NCBI RefSeq assembly: GCF_024713975.1
Contig: NC_091113.1
Location: 12,970,501-13,034,500, forward strand
DNA: 64,000 nt
Direction of reading: 5' to 3'
Source: Paralichthys olivaceus
Taxonomy: Eukaryota; Chordata; Actinopteri; Pleuronectiformes; Paralichthyidae
Of this stretch, positions 1-13,140 are shown in pieces. Under the pieces are notes generated by a model. That model searched no databases. It had not been told where the DNA came from and saw nothing but the letters and a program-made list of their open reading frames with translations. The translations under genes and the position numbers were made by a program. Numbering within the stretch: the first letter of the stretch is position 1; the number at the start of each line of letters is the position of its first letter.

Positions 1-600
1 TTCAATGTGCTATTACCCACTGACATTAAAACAAGAATCAATTGAGTTGCAAGTAATTCTCAAACTTGAAATAAACTGTCCATGAAAGGTGCAAGCTCCA
101 AGTTCAATGAATCCATGTCCTGAAGACTTTGATCTCCATCTGCAGGATGTAACTCAGTAAACATGCATTTTAATCCATTAGGGAAAAAATGCTCTCCATT
201 ATGAGGTGGTGTCTGTTTAGATAATGAGCTGAATCACCTTCAACCCAGTTTCTTCATTCAACAGCTTCCTCAGCCTCTTCCAGCAGGTGGCAGTGTTTCA
301 CTACGTCTTTTCACTGCAGCAGCAGTTGGACTGAAAACTGAGTGACTTGTGTTCAGATAGTGGAGAACCAGACAAAATAATAATGTGACTTAAAATGATC
401 AGGGGAATAACTAAAGAATCTGTTAAGATTTTAAAGTCATTTCATGCATGAAACCTTGGTAAATGAATAGCATTTGAATTAATGTTTTTGTATTTGCTTT
501 ATTTATGTCATAGTTCACTGAAATTTGACCCTGTCAGATGATTCTTCACTATTTTCATCAATTGGATGTTGAATGATTGAACTGGATTGAAACATGTCCA
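1..600. other. non-coding flank, nothing recognised
   Basis: AT-rich sequence below the likely tef polyadenylation site. No exon-like open frame, RNA gene or clear repeat seen. It is probably the intergenic space towards the next gene. Confidence 0.4.
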
Positions 601-625
601 CAGGAAAAGACTTATTCAACAAGGC

Positions 626-631
626 TTTATT
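626..631 (-). terminator. tef: candidate tef polyadenylation signal
   Basis: TTTATT on the plus strand reads AATAAA on the minus strand. It lies about 2.56 kb downstream of the tef stop, followed by a U-rich stretch. That gives a long 3'UTR, plausible for tef. Other usable signals may lie nearer the stop. Confidence 0.4.
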
Positions 632-3193
632 TATATTAAGTATATACAGGACAAAGGTAGCCACAGTCAAAATGCAAAGACATTTCTTTATAAAGATGTA
701 ACCAGGAGGATTGAAAAGAACCTGTCAACTTTAACAAACTGACCTGTTCCAGGTAGAGAGTGGATACAATCTCCAAAAGCATTAAAAAACTATTAAAACA
801 GGAATCAGGAAGAACATCATTACCTGCTAAATAATACCTAAAATTGTGATTGGTTTGTTATGAAAAGTGTGATTCTTTCTTTACTGAAATCAACAAGGAT
901 GGGAGTAAAATGGTCTCCTCACCATAAATGTAGATGAATGTGGTAATCCTGATTTTTACTCCACTGAGAAGAGGCACTAACAGATGAATCTGTATTACTG
1001 GTTCTAACGCTAAAAAAACAAACTATCATATTTGTTTTTCAACATGGAAAGAGCATAATAATGAATTTATATTGTTAAAGGGACATTGTCTATAGGTGGA
1101 AGCATGGCAGCAAAATAACAGTGTCTTTCCCTTTTGTCTGAACTGGACAGTGAAATGATCAGATGTCATGTTGAACAGTGTTTCCTCTGTAAACTGGCAA
1201 ACTGCATTGAAAGGCTTCAGATATAAAAAAAAGACACTGAGATTACATTACAGTTTGTATCTAGACTTCCTGGTTTGTCAAAAATAGCATAAAACCAACA
1301 GACAAATAAATCAGGTGGTAACAGACACTGTCCTCTAAAGAATCTGGTTTGTAAGTCTGTTAAAAAACAATACACACTGTAAATATACATATGTTCCAGT
1401 CAAGGGTTTTTGACTTAGTTGTATATCTAGAAGATTTAATTCTAAATTTATTATAAAAATAAGCTTGATGACTTTGAGTATGTCTCCTGCAGCAGACGCA
1501 TTACAGCTGTCTTTGTTTTCAGGGCCAACAATATGCGACACCAGGAGATGCTAAGGTAAAAGGAAATCTACACTAACTGCTTAATATCTCCAACAACTGT
1601 GCCTTGACTGGCACAGTATGGGAGTTATGTCCTGTGAATGAAAACAGTTGTATAATGTCGAGGAGAAAAAGTTTTCTAAAGAATAAATTTAGGCTACAAC
1701 TATTTACAGTACATGCATTAATGGATTCTATGCACAACACTTCTTAAGTGAGACTGACGTAACTGGACGAGTCAACACTACGACCTGCAGAGAGCTGAGC
1801 AGGCGTCCTAATCAGTGACGGACACAGCACTAGAGAGACAGCAGGACGCACAGTACACTGAAACAGGGGGGACAGAGTGTACACCTCTGTACTGCTGGTT
1901 AAGGAGTAACGTGTTCACGTAGAGAAGTGACCATGACTGAATTACAGAAGTCCCCTGAAGAAGCTTAAGTCACTGGAAATTCCAGAGTCAGAATGTTTCT
2001 GTGAGCGAAGAAAAGCCGAGTGTTCCGTAAATGCAAATAAAAAAGCAGAAATCATAAAATGCGGGAACAAATGGAAGCAACCTGTAAAGATCTGTTTATT
2101 TGTACAATATCATAAATCTGACTAAGAATCTAGTCTGAACTATTGCAACTGCTACCTAAATATGTGAATATCTCATCTACAGAATTCAACTGAAACCAAC
2201 AGTTTCTCCAAAATAAAAACATCACAGGCGATCTCTTTTGGCCAAAGGCATACAAAACATGATGAAAGTACACGTCATGATACACGTGCACTGAAGAAGC
2301 ACTTGAATATCTCACCTCACCCACACTGATGGTAAAAGTCATTAAAATGAAAAAAAAACTGATATCGGGTCGTGACGTGCTATTGCATCTACATGATGGC
2401 AACAACAGTCATGCTCTCACACGTCTTCCTCATCTTCGTCCTCATCCGATCGATTCGAGTGTTCTCGCGAATCGACCAAAGTGGTTTTGATTTATTAATT
2501 CGTAAGACAAATAAATCAGGGGTTGTCTATTGGTCATCTGACGCCTCACTTGAAAGAGAAGAGAAGAAGGTTGAATGACAAAGGGAGGAGGAGGGAGAGA
2601 GGTCAACATTATGCAGCGGGAGCGTTATTAACACGATCACAGGGTTCAGTTGGTGCTCCCTGGTTAAATCTCATGTATTCAGCTGCTGTAAGTGAATGAA
2701 TAAACCAATGTGTGATGAATTAAGCATATAGGAAGAATATGATTTTATAAGTAGAGTAAATACAGCAGCTTTGATATCCTGGATATTTTTGATAATGGGA
2801 GTCTATAGTAAATACACACGCACACACACACACATTACCACTCAGCTCTATTTAAATCCACACGCACGCGCACACACACGATCACACTTTTAGTACAATA
2901 TCTACCCTATCACGTGTGTATCTTCAGACTCAACAAGGAGGGGGGTCATGGTCATGTGTATTTAGAGCAACCGCCAACACAGATATAACCATCATCAAAG
3001 GACTACCTCCCCCCATCTCCTCTACTCTTATATTCAGCAGCTTTGTTTAACGTAATTTATATTTGGTAGATTTTCAGTTACGCCTGACAAACAAGACTCA
3101 ACAATGTTTCTAACCTGACACATAAAAAACAAAGTGACTGATGCGTTGGTGTATATGGATGTCTCTTTACAAATTCATGGTTTTTGTTTCTGC
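632..3193 (-). other. tef: tef 3' untranslated region (inferred)
   Basis: About 2.5 kb with no protein-like open frame between the tef stop codon and the candidate polyadenylation signal. It includes a CA/CACG-rich microsatellite at about 2811-2880. The extent is inferred only from the signal at 626-631. Confidence 0.4.
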
Positions 3194-6100
3194 TTACAGT
3201 GTTCCAAATTTGGCTTCGTAACGTCCCACAACGTTCTTGAAGCGGCCGCAATCCTTCCGCAACTCTGCCACCTCCGTCCGCAGCGCTGCGTTCTCTCGCT
3301 CGAGGAAAGCCGCCCGGACAGTGATCTGGTTCTCCTTTAGCCTGCGGGCATCGCGAGAGCGTTTGGCCGCCACGTTGTTCTTCTTCCTCCTCTGCCAGTA
3401 CTTGTCATCCTGGAGAGGTCGAGAAGAAAGAGACAACAAAAACAAGACTGAATCAGTGAAACACAACACCATACCCTGCCTCACTAAAATGAAGTTACAA
3501 AGGTAACTTGGTTGAAAAGCATCATGTGTCATTTTCTCAGTGCATTAGCCCAAATCTAACCTCTGCTAAATTTGATATATGGCTGACAGCCAAGCTCCTT
3601 TGTGCTTGTAAACAAATCCGCAGTCATCTGGCGGAATAGAAAAGAAGGAAATGATCGGTTTGTGTATTGTGTGACTGCTGAGTCACTGTCAGTCGCCAGA
3701 ACAGAGACAATATGATGCAGCCTTTTTCTTTGCTGTGTCTAGAAGCTCTCACACCACTTGTGTAGCAATAAAGTGGATGATGAATTCCAATCAAACTAAC
3801 AAACTTGTATTAAACTTTAAGGTTGATAAACAGTCCTTAGTCTTATTCTCTATATAATATTTTATAACACTACAGTATCATGTAAATAAAGGGGCCATAA
3901 GAACATGGGACATTATCATAGTTCAAATCACACTGTGGTCTGATAAGACACTTTGAGTTATGGTCGACATGATCGTCACACTGTAATAATGGGAAACCTT
4001 CTGTTGTTGTAACATGGAGTTGGATAAACTGGAAACCAAATATTACACCTTGACTTGTGCACAAACCAACCTGAGCATGAAGTTTTACTAATTCACTACT
4101 TCAAGCTTCAAAAAAAAGGTTAGGTTAACATTAATGTTTTCAAATGTAAATTAATTTCAGTGCACAACTGCAAAAAGTCCTGTTTTATGCTAAAGTTTGA
4201 CTTTCTTATTTGTTTATTTTCAATAAAACACACACACACATAATGAAAACAAGCTGTTACCCAGGTACTGTATTGTATTGAAGTGGCTACCCTTGCTTCG
4301 CCCTGCATACCTTCTGCTCTTCAGGCACAAACACCTTCTTGGCCTTTTTGATCATAGGTTGTGGCTTGAGCTCGTCTTCGGAGAACTTGTGTTTGCGTGG
4401 GTTGAACAGTTCGCCCCCGGGCACGCTTGACAGGACCAAATCTGTGGGATCTGGCTCGTAGTTGATATCGACCTCGATTTCCTCGGGTTCGATTGGCTCG
4501 GGGGTCGCTCTTTCCTCTTCAGTGGTCACCTCTGGGCGGGCAGGGGAGGAACATGAAAAGTGAAATGTTATCTGCAGATCAAACCTCAATCATTAGCAGG
4601 AATTAGCCAGTTCCAAGCATACTGTTTGACCAAGGCTAGTATTGTTTTTCTTAACTCCATGGTGTATGCAGGGTGGGCGAGTGGCTCTGACACTGTCACG
4701 TGTGCAGTCTTCTGATAACCCTTTAGTTATCTTAGCTATGCAGGAACAAGTGCATCAATTTCAGTAAAGTGACATTCTGGGATGGAGCCAGCATCGTGTT
4801 TCTCAATCTGCTCAGCTAAGAAACAGTCATGGAGCCTAGCTGATTGAGGTGAACTCTGCTTCTGTGACAATTAAACTTGGTTTCCTGTTGTATAAAATAT
4901 CTTCCCAACAGTTAGTGAACCCCTGCAGCCCCATAGTTCCTAAACAGTCCCCACTTACCTGCTGTAACATCACAGATGAACTCAGAGTCGCCCCTGGTGA
5001 TGATCACCACTTCCTCCTCACAACTGTCCAACTCCTGAATGGGCAGCAGGGCCGCTTGGGACACGCTTGTCGGCTTGATGACTTTAACTTTCTCTTTCTT
5101 CACAACAACTTCCTCTGAGGTGCTGTTCGAGGGCACCTCGTCAAGCGATGTGGGGATGCCGTTTTCCATGAGGAACTCCTCCAGGTCCATGTACTCCAGG
5201 TGGAAGTTCTCACCATCGTAAGGAATGGTCTTCTCCCAGATAGCAGGGGTCAAGGCGGCTGAAGGACCCATATCGCTACCCCCTCCCCCGAGTTCGACAT
5301 CTCCCAGACACAGCTTTTCTTTGTCTGTATCTGAAACACAGCAAAAGGCACAAGAATGTTTTCACAGATATTAGATGTGCTTGCCATGACATGTCAACAA
5401 AGGGCAGGTTTGTGTCTAAGCACAGGGAGGTCAACAGGACAGCTGCTAACTTAACTATTCATTTGTTTATCTATGATATATTGTAAGGGTTCACCGGGTT
5501 TCCAGAAAGGTGGTGTGAAATAAAATGTATTGATTATGGTTATCATTACTGAGGAGGCAGGGCGTGCTTAGTTTTCTTAAGCTAAAGAGCCTACATCCAG
5601 AAATGCCTCAGGCCACAAACACTACTTTTGGTTTTACTGAATCTCCTTTCAGAAAAACAAGCAACAGTTGTGAATAGAGAACAAATAATATTCGCTGCTA
5701 AGATCTGCAACACATCACCTCGGATATCTTGACTGCCACTTTTCAGATTGATCACATGAAGTCCTGTTTTGGATTATTATTGACTGGAAGGCTACAGTCG
5801 ATCTGGTGAGTCCAGATCTTTACACTGGCTCCCTGTCGGTCACAGAATAGACGTCCTCATTGGTTTAATAAGCTCTGAATAATTTACTGACTGATTTAGT
5901 GCTCGTCTGGGTTTTGTCTCCAGTGTCACAGCCGAACAAGGAGAGGCAGCATTCAGGTTTTCAGCTCCTCATATGTGAGACAAGCTCTCAGAGAAATGCA
6001 TCAATGATCTCTTCCACTGCACTGTTACTCTCTCTCTCATCCACTTTATTATTCTCTACGTAGCTTTGCAATGTCAAAGCCCTTAATGGCACACGATGAG

Positions 6101-9100
6101 AGTCAGCTGCTAGCACAAACTTTGACACGTAACTTCCATAATCACAAATCCCCATTAAGAAACTACACTGTGATCTCAGCAGAGGAAGAGTGCTCCATGG
6201 TAACCGGAGCAGTGGAAGTGGAGGAGGGGCCTTTGAGTCTGGTTCACACGAAGCGCCACTGCACAACTTGGTACTGTAGCACAAATGCTAACTCGCCTAG
6301 CAGCGCTAACACTGTTGTGAGGACACATTGTTCCGAAGTCGTTTCTCCGGTTGACCTTGTTTGTTTTATTTGATCTACACATCCCTGCTTCCTGTCCGTC
6401 GGTGTCGCTGCTCTTACCGTCGTCCCCGTCCAGAATGTTCGGTGGAGGCATTTCCATTATTTTCTTCAAAACCACCGGGAAAGAGCTCGGGGCCCCGGTG
6501 GCCGCTTCCAGTGTGATAACAATCGGCTCTCCCGACATGTTTCCGCTTCTCGCTTGTTGTTTTTCGACGAGAACAACGTAGAAAAACTTCAATTCCCGAC
6601 TCTTGTTTTATTTTACCGTCGTCACGAGCTTCCTCTGCCGGTTACAAACCCCAAACACTCCCGCTGGACAACAACATGGAACCGGAGAAAGCGCCGAGAT
6701 GACCCACTTCCTCTGAACATCAGAGACACAGTCCGTACTACCGGTTTAAACACGTCCCCAGACCGGGAGCTGATTGGCTGACAGAGCCGCGTCCTCATAA
6801 ATATTGATTGATATATGCTCTATCTAGGGCGGGGTTTACGAGGGCGAGCCAATAGCAATTGACATGTAGCAGCAACCTCGGCTCTGATTGGTTGACAAGT
6901 TATGTATGGTCCATATGGAGGAAAAACGTGTCAGGAGCTTTAAACATGTTGACACAGTTCATGTATGAGATGTGGATTCACTTTGTTTTTACTGCTCCTA
7001 TGGAAGTTTGTCATCATAATAAAGTTTTATTTATATATTCCACGATCGAGGATCAAACACGAAATGTTTTACAACTTTCCCTGAGGTGCAATTGCCATAC
7101 TGTGAAATCCTCTGCATAAAGACATGATAAAGGTTCAATTTAAGGTGTATATTTTTATTTTATATATTGTACTTAGTTTTTAACATTCTATATTTCATTT
7201 TTTGCTTGTGCAATATTTTTGAGCATGGCTAGAAGAGAGCCTGTGACTCAAGCATGTCATTGCCAACGACTGTTGTATGTAACTGTTGTGCACATGATAA
7301 ATAAAGTCTAGAGTGTAGAGTCTAGAGTATTGAATCTTGAATCTTGACTCTTATATCTTATATCTAACTGCAGAGCTCACACAGATCACATGTGTACACA
7401 CGTGCAGCTGCAGCTCTTACATATCTACAGGCGCCGCCCACTGGAGCTGCGCCGCTTCGCTCACTTGCACGAAGGGTGGCGCTGCAGTGCCGGAGCTTCA
7501 CGATGGGCGGCCCTCGCTGCCCCCTGAGGATGGGTGCACCGCTGCAGCCAAGGAGACAGACTATAAGGGTAAAGAGCCACGTCCTCAGTCGCACAGCTCC
7601 GAGCAAAACAGGAGGGGATCACAAACACAGCCTCAGCTCGCTGTGATGATAGTTCTTGTTGTTTATTGTGGAGCAGTAAAATGTTTAACTAACCCCACAC
7701 TAAACTGAATGTTGCATTCCTCAGGTGAAAAACAAAAACAGAATGTACTTGCAAAATTAAAGTGGAGTGTCCCTCAGAGTACAGTCAGCACGAATCCCAG
7801 CAGAACACATCTCACTCAAGGTTTTCAATTTATTTAACTGCAATTTCCCATGCATACAATTTCCTCATTTACATAATTCTATTTTTTTAATAGTTCCTTG
7901 TGTGTCTATTGTGTTGTTTTTAAAACTTGTTTATTACCTTAGCTAAGTGTACTTCACTATTCCTTATTTGCTGCTGTAACACAGTTCCTTGTTGTGGGAC
8001 TAATAAAGGATTATCTTATCTGGTTTTATTTCATCTAATCTCCCCCAAGGCCCAGCAATCTGCTTATGAAACCACATTTAAATTCACTATCTGCATCTTT
8101 TTATATGGATCTGATCCAAATTGCACAAACTCATTTAAATTAGTGCCCTAAACACACCTGATTTTTAATCCAAGATGCAATTATTCTTTGATAAATCAAT
8201 GAAAATTTTGAAAAACGCCTTATTATGCAATGTTTAAGACAGTGGAGAAAAAACCTCCCTGATCCAGGTCAACACTCAAAATTGTATGTGTTCTTCTCTG
8301 ACCCATCCTTCCGTTAAGTTTCATGGTAATCCCTTCAGTAGTTTTTGTGTTATCCTGCCAAATAACAGATACAAACATAACTTCCTTGGTGGAGATAATG
8401 AATCATTTAAAACAAACAGGATGCACATGCACTTAAATGGATTATTACATTTGCACCAACACCAATTGGATGAATTGTAAAAGACACCTGAGGCCACTAT
8501 CCACATGATGTATGAGGAGGTAGTATTTGTAGGGTGGCGCTGTTCACATGTTGCTTTTATTTCTCCCACAGGATCTGTTTTTGGCACAACATTGCAAGGA
8601 GAGTCAAGAGCCTCAAGGTCAGCCGCTGCTGCATAAGAGCACATGAGCCGAGCCAAGGCTGCTGGGTTTACATCACAGACCAAGCTTTGTCATTTACCAC
8701 AATGAAACTCCACTTCATTAGTCAAAATGATTCCCCCACAGTTAAATGTCATTATGAGATGTGACAAACTTTAAAAAAAAAACTGTAAACACAAACTTGG
8801 TGGGATTAGGGACTAGAGAACATGGGTTACAAAACCTCAACTTTGTAATCACGTGTTTGAGCTGTGTGTGACTGTGTGTCTGTGTGTGTGTGTGTGTGTC
8901 TATTTATAGTTCTAAGCGCCAATTTTGGTTCAGTACCATAAGTGTGAGGACATTTTGTCTGGCCCTAACAAAGTCAAAGGGCTGTTTGTAGGTTAAGATT
9001 TGGATTTAGGATTAGGTTTAGGTTAGCTTGAGATAAACGCAGTGGTCAGAACGAGCACTCCCAGGGGCACAGGTATATGTGGGTCATAAAAATTATTTTG

Positions 9101-11283
9101 TAGGTCCCTATCAAAACCATTGTATTACATTTTGTGGTCATTTTATTGAATATTATTTATTATATTTATAGCACTCAAATTGTGTTCTTATTATAGCTTT
9201 TAAATCTATTAAATGGTTATTCATTATCAGCATTTTTATAATTTTTTGTCATATTCTTAGTGCATCGGTCAATTGTGAGGCACTTTGAACTGCACTAACC
9301 TGTATGAAGGGGGTTTATATATATATTGTATTGATAGATTGTTCAATTACCTGAGAGACTTATGGAGTGTAAAGCAGACATAAGTAAAACCTCAGGGAAA
9401 CATGTAGTTCCCTTTTTAATGAGGTCAAAATGATTTTAATATCAAATTGATCATATATATAGTTTGTATTCACTTGTAACTTTGGGTTGTGTTACTATGA
9501 TATACAGTGAAATTTACAGTCAAGAGGCGCAGACACATAATGTTTGACTCAAGTGGACAATCTGTCTGTCTATAATCAGGCAACGTTTCTGGATTTTTTA
9601 AAAACAAGTTATGTCAACACGACTGTGGTCATGATCAGTGGTACTCTGTTGTTGATCAGGCCCTGCAGCCTGATCGTGGACAGATAACCATATAATTGTA
9701 TAAGTACTTTATATTTGGCAAAAAGAAGCAGTTCATCCAATATTAAAATTTTACTGTGTTGTAAGATCGTCAGAATCACTTTGTGTCATGAACCCTAAAC
9801 TTAATCTTAGACACCTCCAACACAACTGAAGCTTCACAGCTCTGATAAGTTTGTTTGCACAAATGAAACATCATGTAGCCAAAGTACTACAGTGTGCATA
9901 ACACTGGACATTTCACAGATACAGTGTGACAGGGAAGTATGATTTCTGTGACATCCATCACACTTTGGAAGTGTCCAAAGTGTGATGGATATCGGCCGGA
10001 AGCAGCATTAGCAAACCTCTCGTTTTAATTAAATTGCTTGCCCCTAAAATCCAACAGATTTAAATGTGGTCTAGATAAGGAAAACAGAGCCATCTAGTGA
10101 TGTAATCGTGAAAGTACAAAGGGCCTTGGTGGGATTTGCAGAATTAACAGTGCGTTTTTTCCTTAACATTCACTCAGCAGTAAAACATCAAGGAGAAGGA
10201 AAACAATAGGAACGTTATCTTTGAGCTAATCCACAGTGGGTAAACTGTAAACTCGTTTGTCTGATCAACAGATCCCATGGGGATTGAATTTGTTGAGCAG
10301 AAACACAATGTGTAACGTTTGAGCGAGTAGACTATCCTGTTTCAAACCACGAGCACTTAGTATGTGGGAAGATATTTCTTCAACAAGTGTTACTGACATT
10401 ATGATCAATAGCATTACAACAATAGTCCAATATATACCAATATAATTAATGCATTGTTAAAGCACAGTGTGCAAGTATGACACATCACTGATCTACGTCT
10501 GTTTATCAATTATTTGTCATTCAGGAGCAAAACCTATTCTTTAAATAGAATTTATCATGATAATTATCAATAGCGACCAGCATGAAAACTTTTATATCAA
10601 TTATGATATATGTTTTTCTAGCCTTATCACCCAGGCCTTTAATCAGCCTCCTGTGCATAAGGCAGTTAGAGATGATCACCTTTCATCTCATTCAACTGAA
10701 GCAGCCAAAATAAGAATATTAACAACTAATACAAAAATAATTGCCACTAAAACCCCATTTCAGAGTGATGTTTCAGAGCTGCGTGTAATGTTACATCACA
10801 AAATCAACAGCTTCTCCACCTGAATGTCGTCCTGCAACTATTCCCTGTCACATGACTACTGAACGAACTTTTATTTTTGCAAACATAATTGCTCCCAGCC
10901 TTGTTTCTGCTGTACCTGTTCTGCCAGCTGCCCCACAAGTCCCTGCGTCTTTCCTTGAGACTGAACCTTTGGATTGCGAGTGAGGCCACGGGGCAGCAGC
11001 TGACACACGGTCACATCAGTCCGCACGGATTACGCAACAAACACGCAGTCTTTTGCAGAAATGTCAGTAATCCGTCTCGAAGCGCTGATCGCACTGCATC
11101 CAGCGTTTTAGCATTGAATCAATCCATCGATTCACAGTGAGCCCCGCGAGGCTGTTTGAATCACTACACAACAACAACAACACATTTTTGATTTGACAGC
11201 CACTCACCGTTCTCGTCAAAGGCCGGCAGAGTAAATGGATGCTCAAGAAGAGCCCTGAAAACCTCCGGGATCTCTGCAGTCAT
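3194..11283 (-). CDS. tef: thyrotroph embryonic factor (PAR bZIP transcription factor), distal-promoter isoform
   Basis: Coding exons on the minus strand are 11208-11283, 4959-5330, 4311-4531 and 3194-3409, with junction phases 1, 1 and 0; total 885 nt, 294 aa. The last exon (residues 224-294) is the bZIP: basic region [20 protein letters not shown], then a leucine zipper ending YEAKFGTL. Exon 3 holds the proline/acidic-rich PAR block ([20 protein letters not shown] type). The zipper and the PAR block look like TEF rather than HLF or DBP. TEF binds D-box elements as a homo- or heterodimer in the nucleus and is a circadian output regulator (family knowledge). The N-terminal exon [15 protein letters not shown] resembles the short human TEF isoform start (MDMPEVLKSLLEH). 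Exon 2 carries an [20 protein letters not shown] segment typical of PAR factors. The neighbouring zc3h7b and rangap1 agree with TEF synteny. Confidence 0.93.
5735..5990 (+). mobile_element. LINE reverse-transcriptase fragment
   Basis: In one plus-strand frame the stretch near 5817-5850 reads [12 protein letters not shown], the widespread C-terminal motif of fish L2-like LINE reverse transcriptases (HWLPVxxRID). Downstream it reads [15 protein letters not shown], which fits the following conserved block. Stops and frameshifts interrupt it. It is a dead fragment in a tef intron. Confidence 0.6.
6418..6538 (-). CDS. tef: tef alternative first coding exon (proximal)
   Basis: The exon starts ATG ([15 protein letters not shown]) and contains [15 protein letters not shown], which matches the SFPLVLKKLMENPP segment at the start of the long mammalian TEF isoform. 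It ends GACGACG|GTAAGAG in phase 1, the same phase as the distal first exon, so both join exon 2 at 5330. With exons 2-4 it gives 930 nt and 309 aa. The open frame continues into the intron, so the end is set by the donor. It is probably driven by its own promoter just upstream. Confidence 0.88.
6539..6910 (-). promoter_or_regulatory. tef: tef proximal promoter region
   Basis: GC-rich stretch directly upstream of the proximal first exon. It has three CCAAT-type elements: ATTGG at about 6773 and 6888 on the plus strand and GCCAAT at about 6848. A near D-box GTTATGTATG occurs at about 6899. The assignment is inferred from position and motifs. Confidence 0.5.
8286..8410 (-). repeat. dispersed repeat family B, antisense fragment
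   Basis: The core reads taagtttcatggtaatccc, then cagtagtttttgtgttatcc and cttggtggagataatg. This is the reverse complement of a repeat also seen at 18778-18850 and 34965-35105, with another antisense copy at 36980-37070. The consensus style (cctctgccaaggaggtgatg start) is a common interspersed element of fish genomes, probably non-autonomous. Confidence 0.6.
9953..9990. repeat. perfect 17-bp inverted repeat (hairpin)
   Basis: The left arm ATCCATCACACTTTGGA (9953-9969) and right arm TCCAAAGTGTGATGGAT (9974-9990) are exact reverse complements separated by the four bases AGTG. It lies in the large tef intron. Pairing stops at both outer edges, so it is too short for a typical microRNA precursor. 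Confidence 0.9.
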
Positions 11284-11700
11284 TTTTTAGTCCTTTAAAT
11301 TGCGACTGAAGAGTTGAATAGTGGGAATATAATGTTTGGGAACTGATCCGCAGCAGATCAAAGCATTAATGTTAGAATCAAAGAGAAGAGCGCACGAGGT
11401 CCCCGGTGTCTGTGTCGTTGTGAATATATTATAAAAAACTGTGCTGGACATATGAACTCAACAAGTTACTGCTGTCAGCAGCCTCAGACAACACCCCCCT
11501 CGCTTCTGCAGCCAATCAGCAGAGCGCGTTTCCCCGGTGAGGCACGGAAAGAGCGCCGATGAACCGGGACCTGTGTCCATCACGGTGATAGCCAATCAGG
11601 ACGCGCGGCCGAATTACCTAAGGTTAAAACAGAGTTACAAAATAGTAATAATTGGCAAAACCGCAAAATAAAGTTCGTCGAGCATAAAAGGAGCTTCAAT
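11284..11700 (-). promoter_or_regulatory. tef: tef distal promoter region
   Basis: A GC- and CpG-richer stretch immediately upstream of the distal first exon. It has two CCAAT boxes in GCCAATCAG context, at about 11512 and 11591, the second followed by GACGCGCGGCCG. The transcription start is not defined by sequence alone. Confidence 0.5.
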
Positions 11701-13140
11701 ACGCTCACTGTGAGTTTCAAAAAAGAAAGAATATATATATTTAAGATATTAATGATATAACTATTATATTGAAGTCATACTGTCGGAAGAATGGGACTAT
11801 TAAAGTGAACCTTATTAAAAACAAATTCATTCATAATACTGTGAATATGTAGTTTCACAGACACACTTTTGAAATTAATCTGGGTTGTGTGTGAAATCGT
11901 TAACAATATAAAACCAGTCTGCCAGCAGTACGATATCATTTGTGATCATTCGATTCTTGATTTTATTCATATTCATTTACTAAGAATATGTTTCTGTACT
12001 TCATACTCCATTTGTGATTGTTATGACATAAGTTAACCAGGGACTATTTGAAATTCCTGGGGAAACTAATGATAACTGAATGTATACAGGATCAGTTTCT
12101 TAAGGCTAACGTCTTGGGTCTTGCCAATATGCTTTGTTACTGGTGCCCAGCAGGATTTGACTCTTCTCCATGTTAACTGTGCATGACTCAATGCTAAGTA
12201 GTTTTCGTCATGACCGCTGACAGAGATGTTCCAGCTGGACCACACAATGACTTTCATATATGTGTCCCTGAGGCTGTCCTGTGTTGTTTGTACACTGTAT
12301 GTGCTTATAGGGGCAAAGTTCTGTTGGAACGTATGTTACAGGTTTTCATTACGGTTATCTCTGTACTTTGCTCTGCTCAGCTTTCCCTCAACCCCGACCA
12401 ATCTCCCTGTCCCTGCTGCAGGGGGAAAAAAAACACTGCTTGACACTTTTACGACCATACTCCACTGTTGGAGAGGTATATAACAGGTGATGAACGTCAG
12501 ATGGTTTTCAGCAGGAATCCTGCTTAGAACTGAGCCAAACAGTTCAATCTCACAGTCTGAGGTGATTTCACTGAGGAGAGATTTCCATCTGACCATTCTG
12601 CTGTAACCCAGAGGGCAGAGGAGTGCTGCAGTCTCTCCATGCAAAATCCCTGGGGCTCAGACTAACCACCTGGTTCTTAGTGACCTCTGTTACCAAGGCA
12701 CTTTCCCCTAATTGTTCAGATTGATGAGGCGGCCAGCTCTGTGAACAGTCCCACTTGTTTTTAAGCAGCATTGAAGCAGCCGTGACTCTTCACTAAAGCT
12801 GAAAATGTTGGTGGCTTTCTCCTGATCTGTGCCTCGACAGTTGTCTCTGAGCTCTGCAGGCAGCTCCTTCACCTCCTCGCCTGTGTTCTTTTCTAAAACA
12901 TCAACTCTACTGAATTGCAGCTACCGCAAGTTGTCTCCAGTCAAAATTTAAAAGCATCTCAAAGACGATCAAGAGCAATGGGAGGGATCTGAGCTAAATT
13001 TCCAACATCAAGAGTATAAATATGAGATATTCAGTTTTTCCTTTTTGATAATTTTCAAATTCTGCTTTTTCTTCGTCACAATGAGCAAAATCTTCTCGGA
13101 ATAAAAGCATGAAACCAAAATCAAGTGTGGGAATAAAAAT
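11701..13140. other. intergenic tef/zc3h7b, nothing recognised
   Basis: AT-rich DNA upstream of tef and beyond the inferred 3' end of zc3h7b. Open frames around 12.2-12.8 kb are short, overlap on both strands and show no family similarity. Confidence 0.4.

Larger units (their letters stand above)
6911..11207. other. tef: tef intron 1, no gene recognised
   Basis: A 4.3 kb stretch between the two alternative tef first exons. It holds a short GC-rich patch (7430-7620), a TG microsatellite (8870-8900), a dispersed-repeat fragment (8286-8410) and a perfect hairpin (9953-9990). None of its open frames resembles a protein family. Confidence 0.5.

Noticed and set aside
2435-2475. Small inverted repeat CGATTCG...CGAATCG
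   Set aside because: A seven-base stem with a ten-base loop is expected by chance at this scale.
7364-7606. Minus-strand frame that looks like a signal peptide ([15 protein letters not shown])
   Set aside because: No ATG start, no flanking exon, short, and overlapping frames are open on the other strand in the same GC-rich patch.
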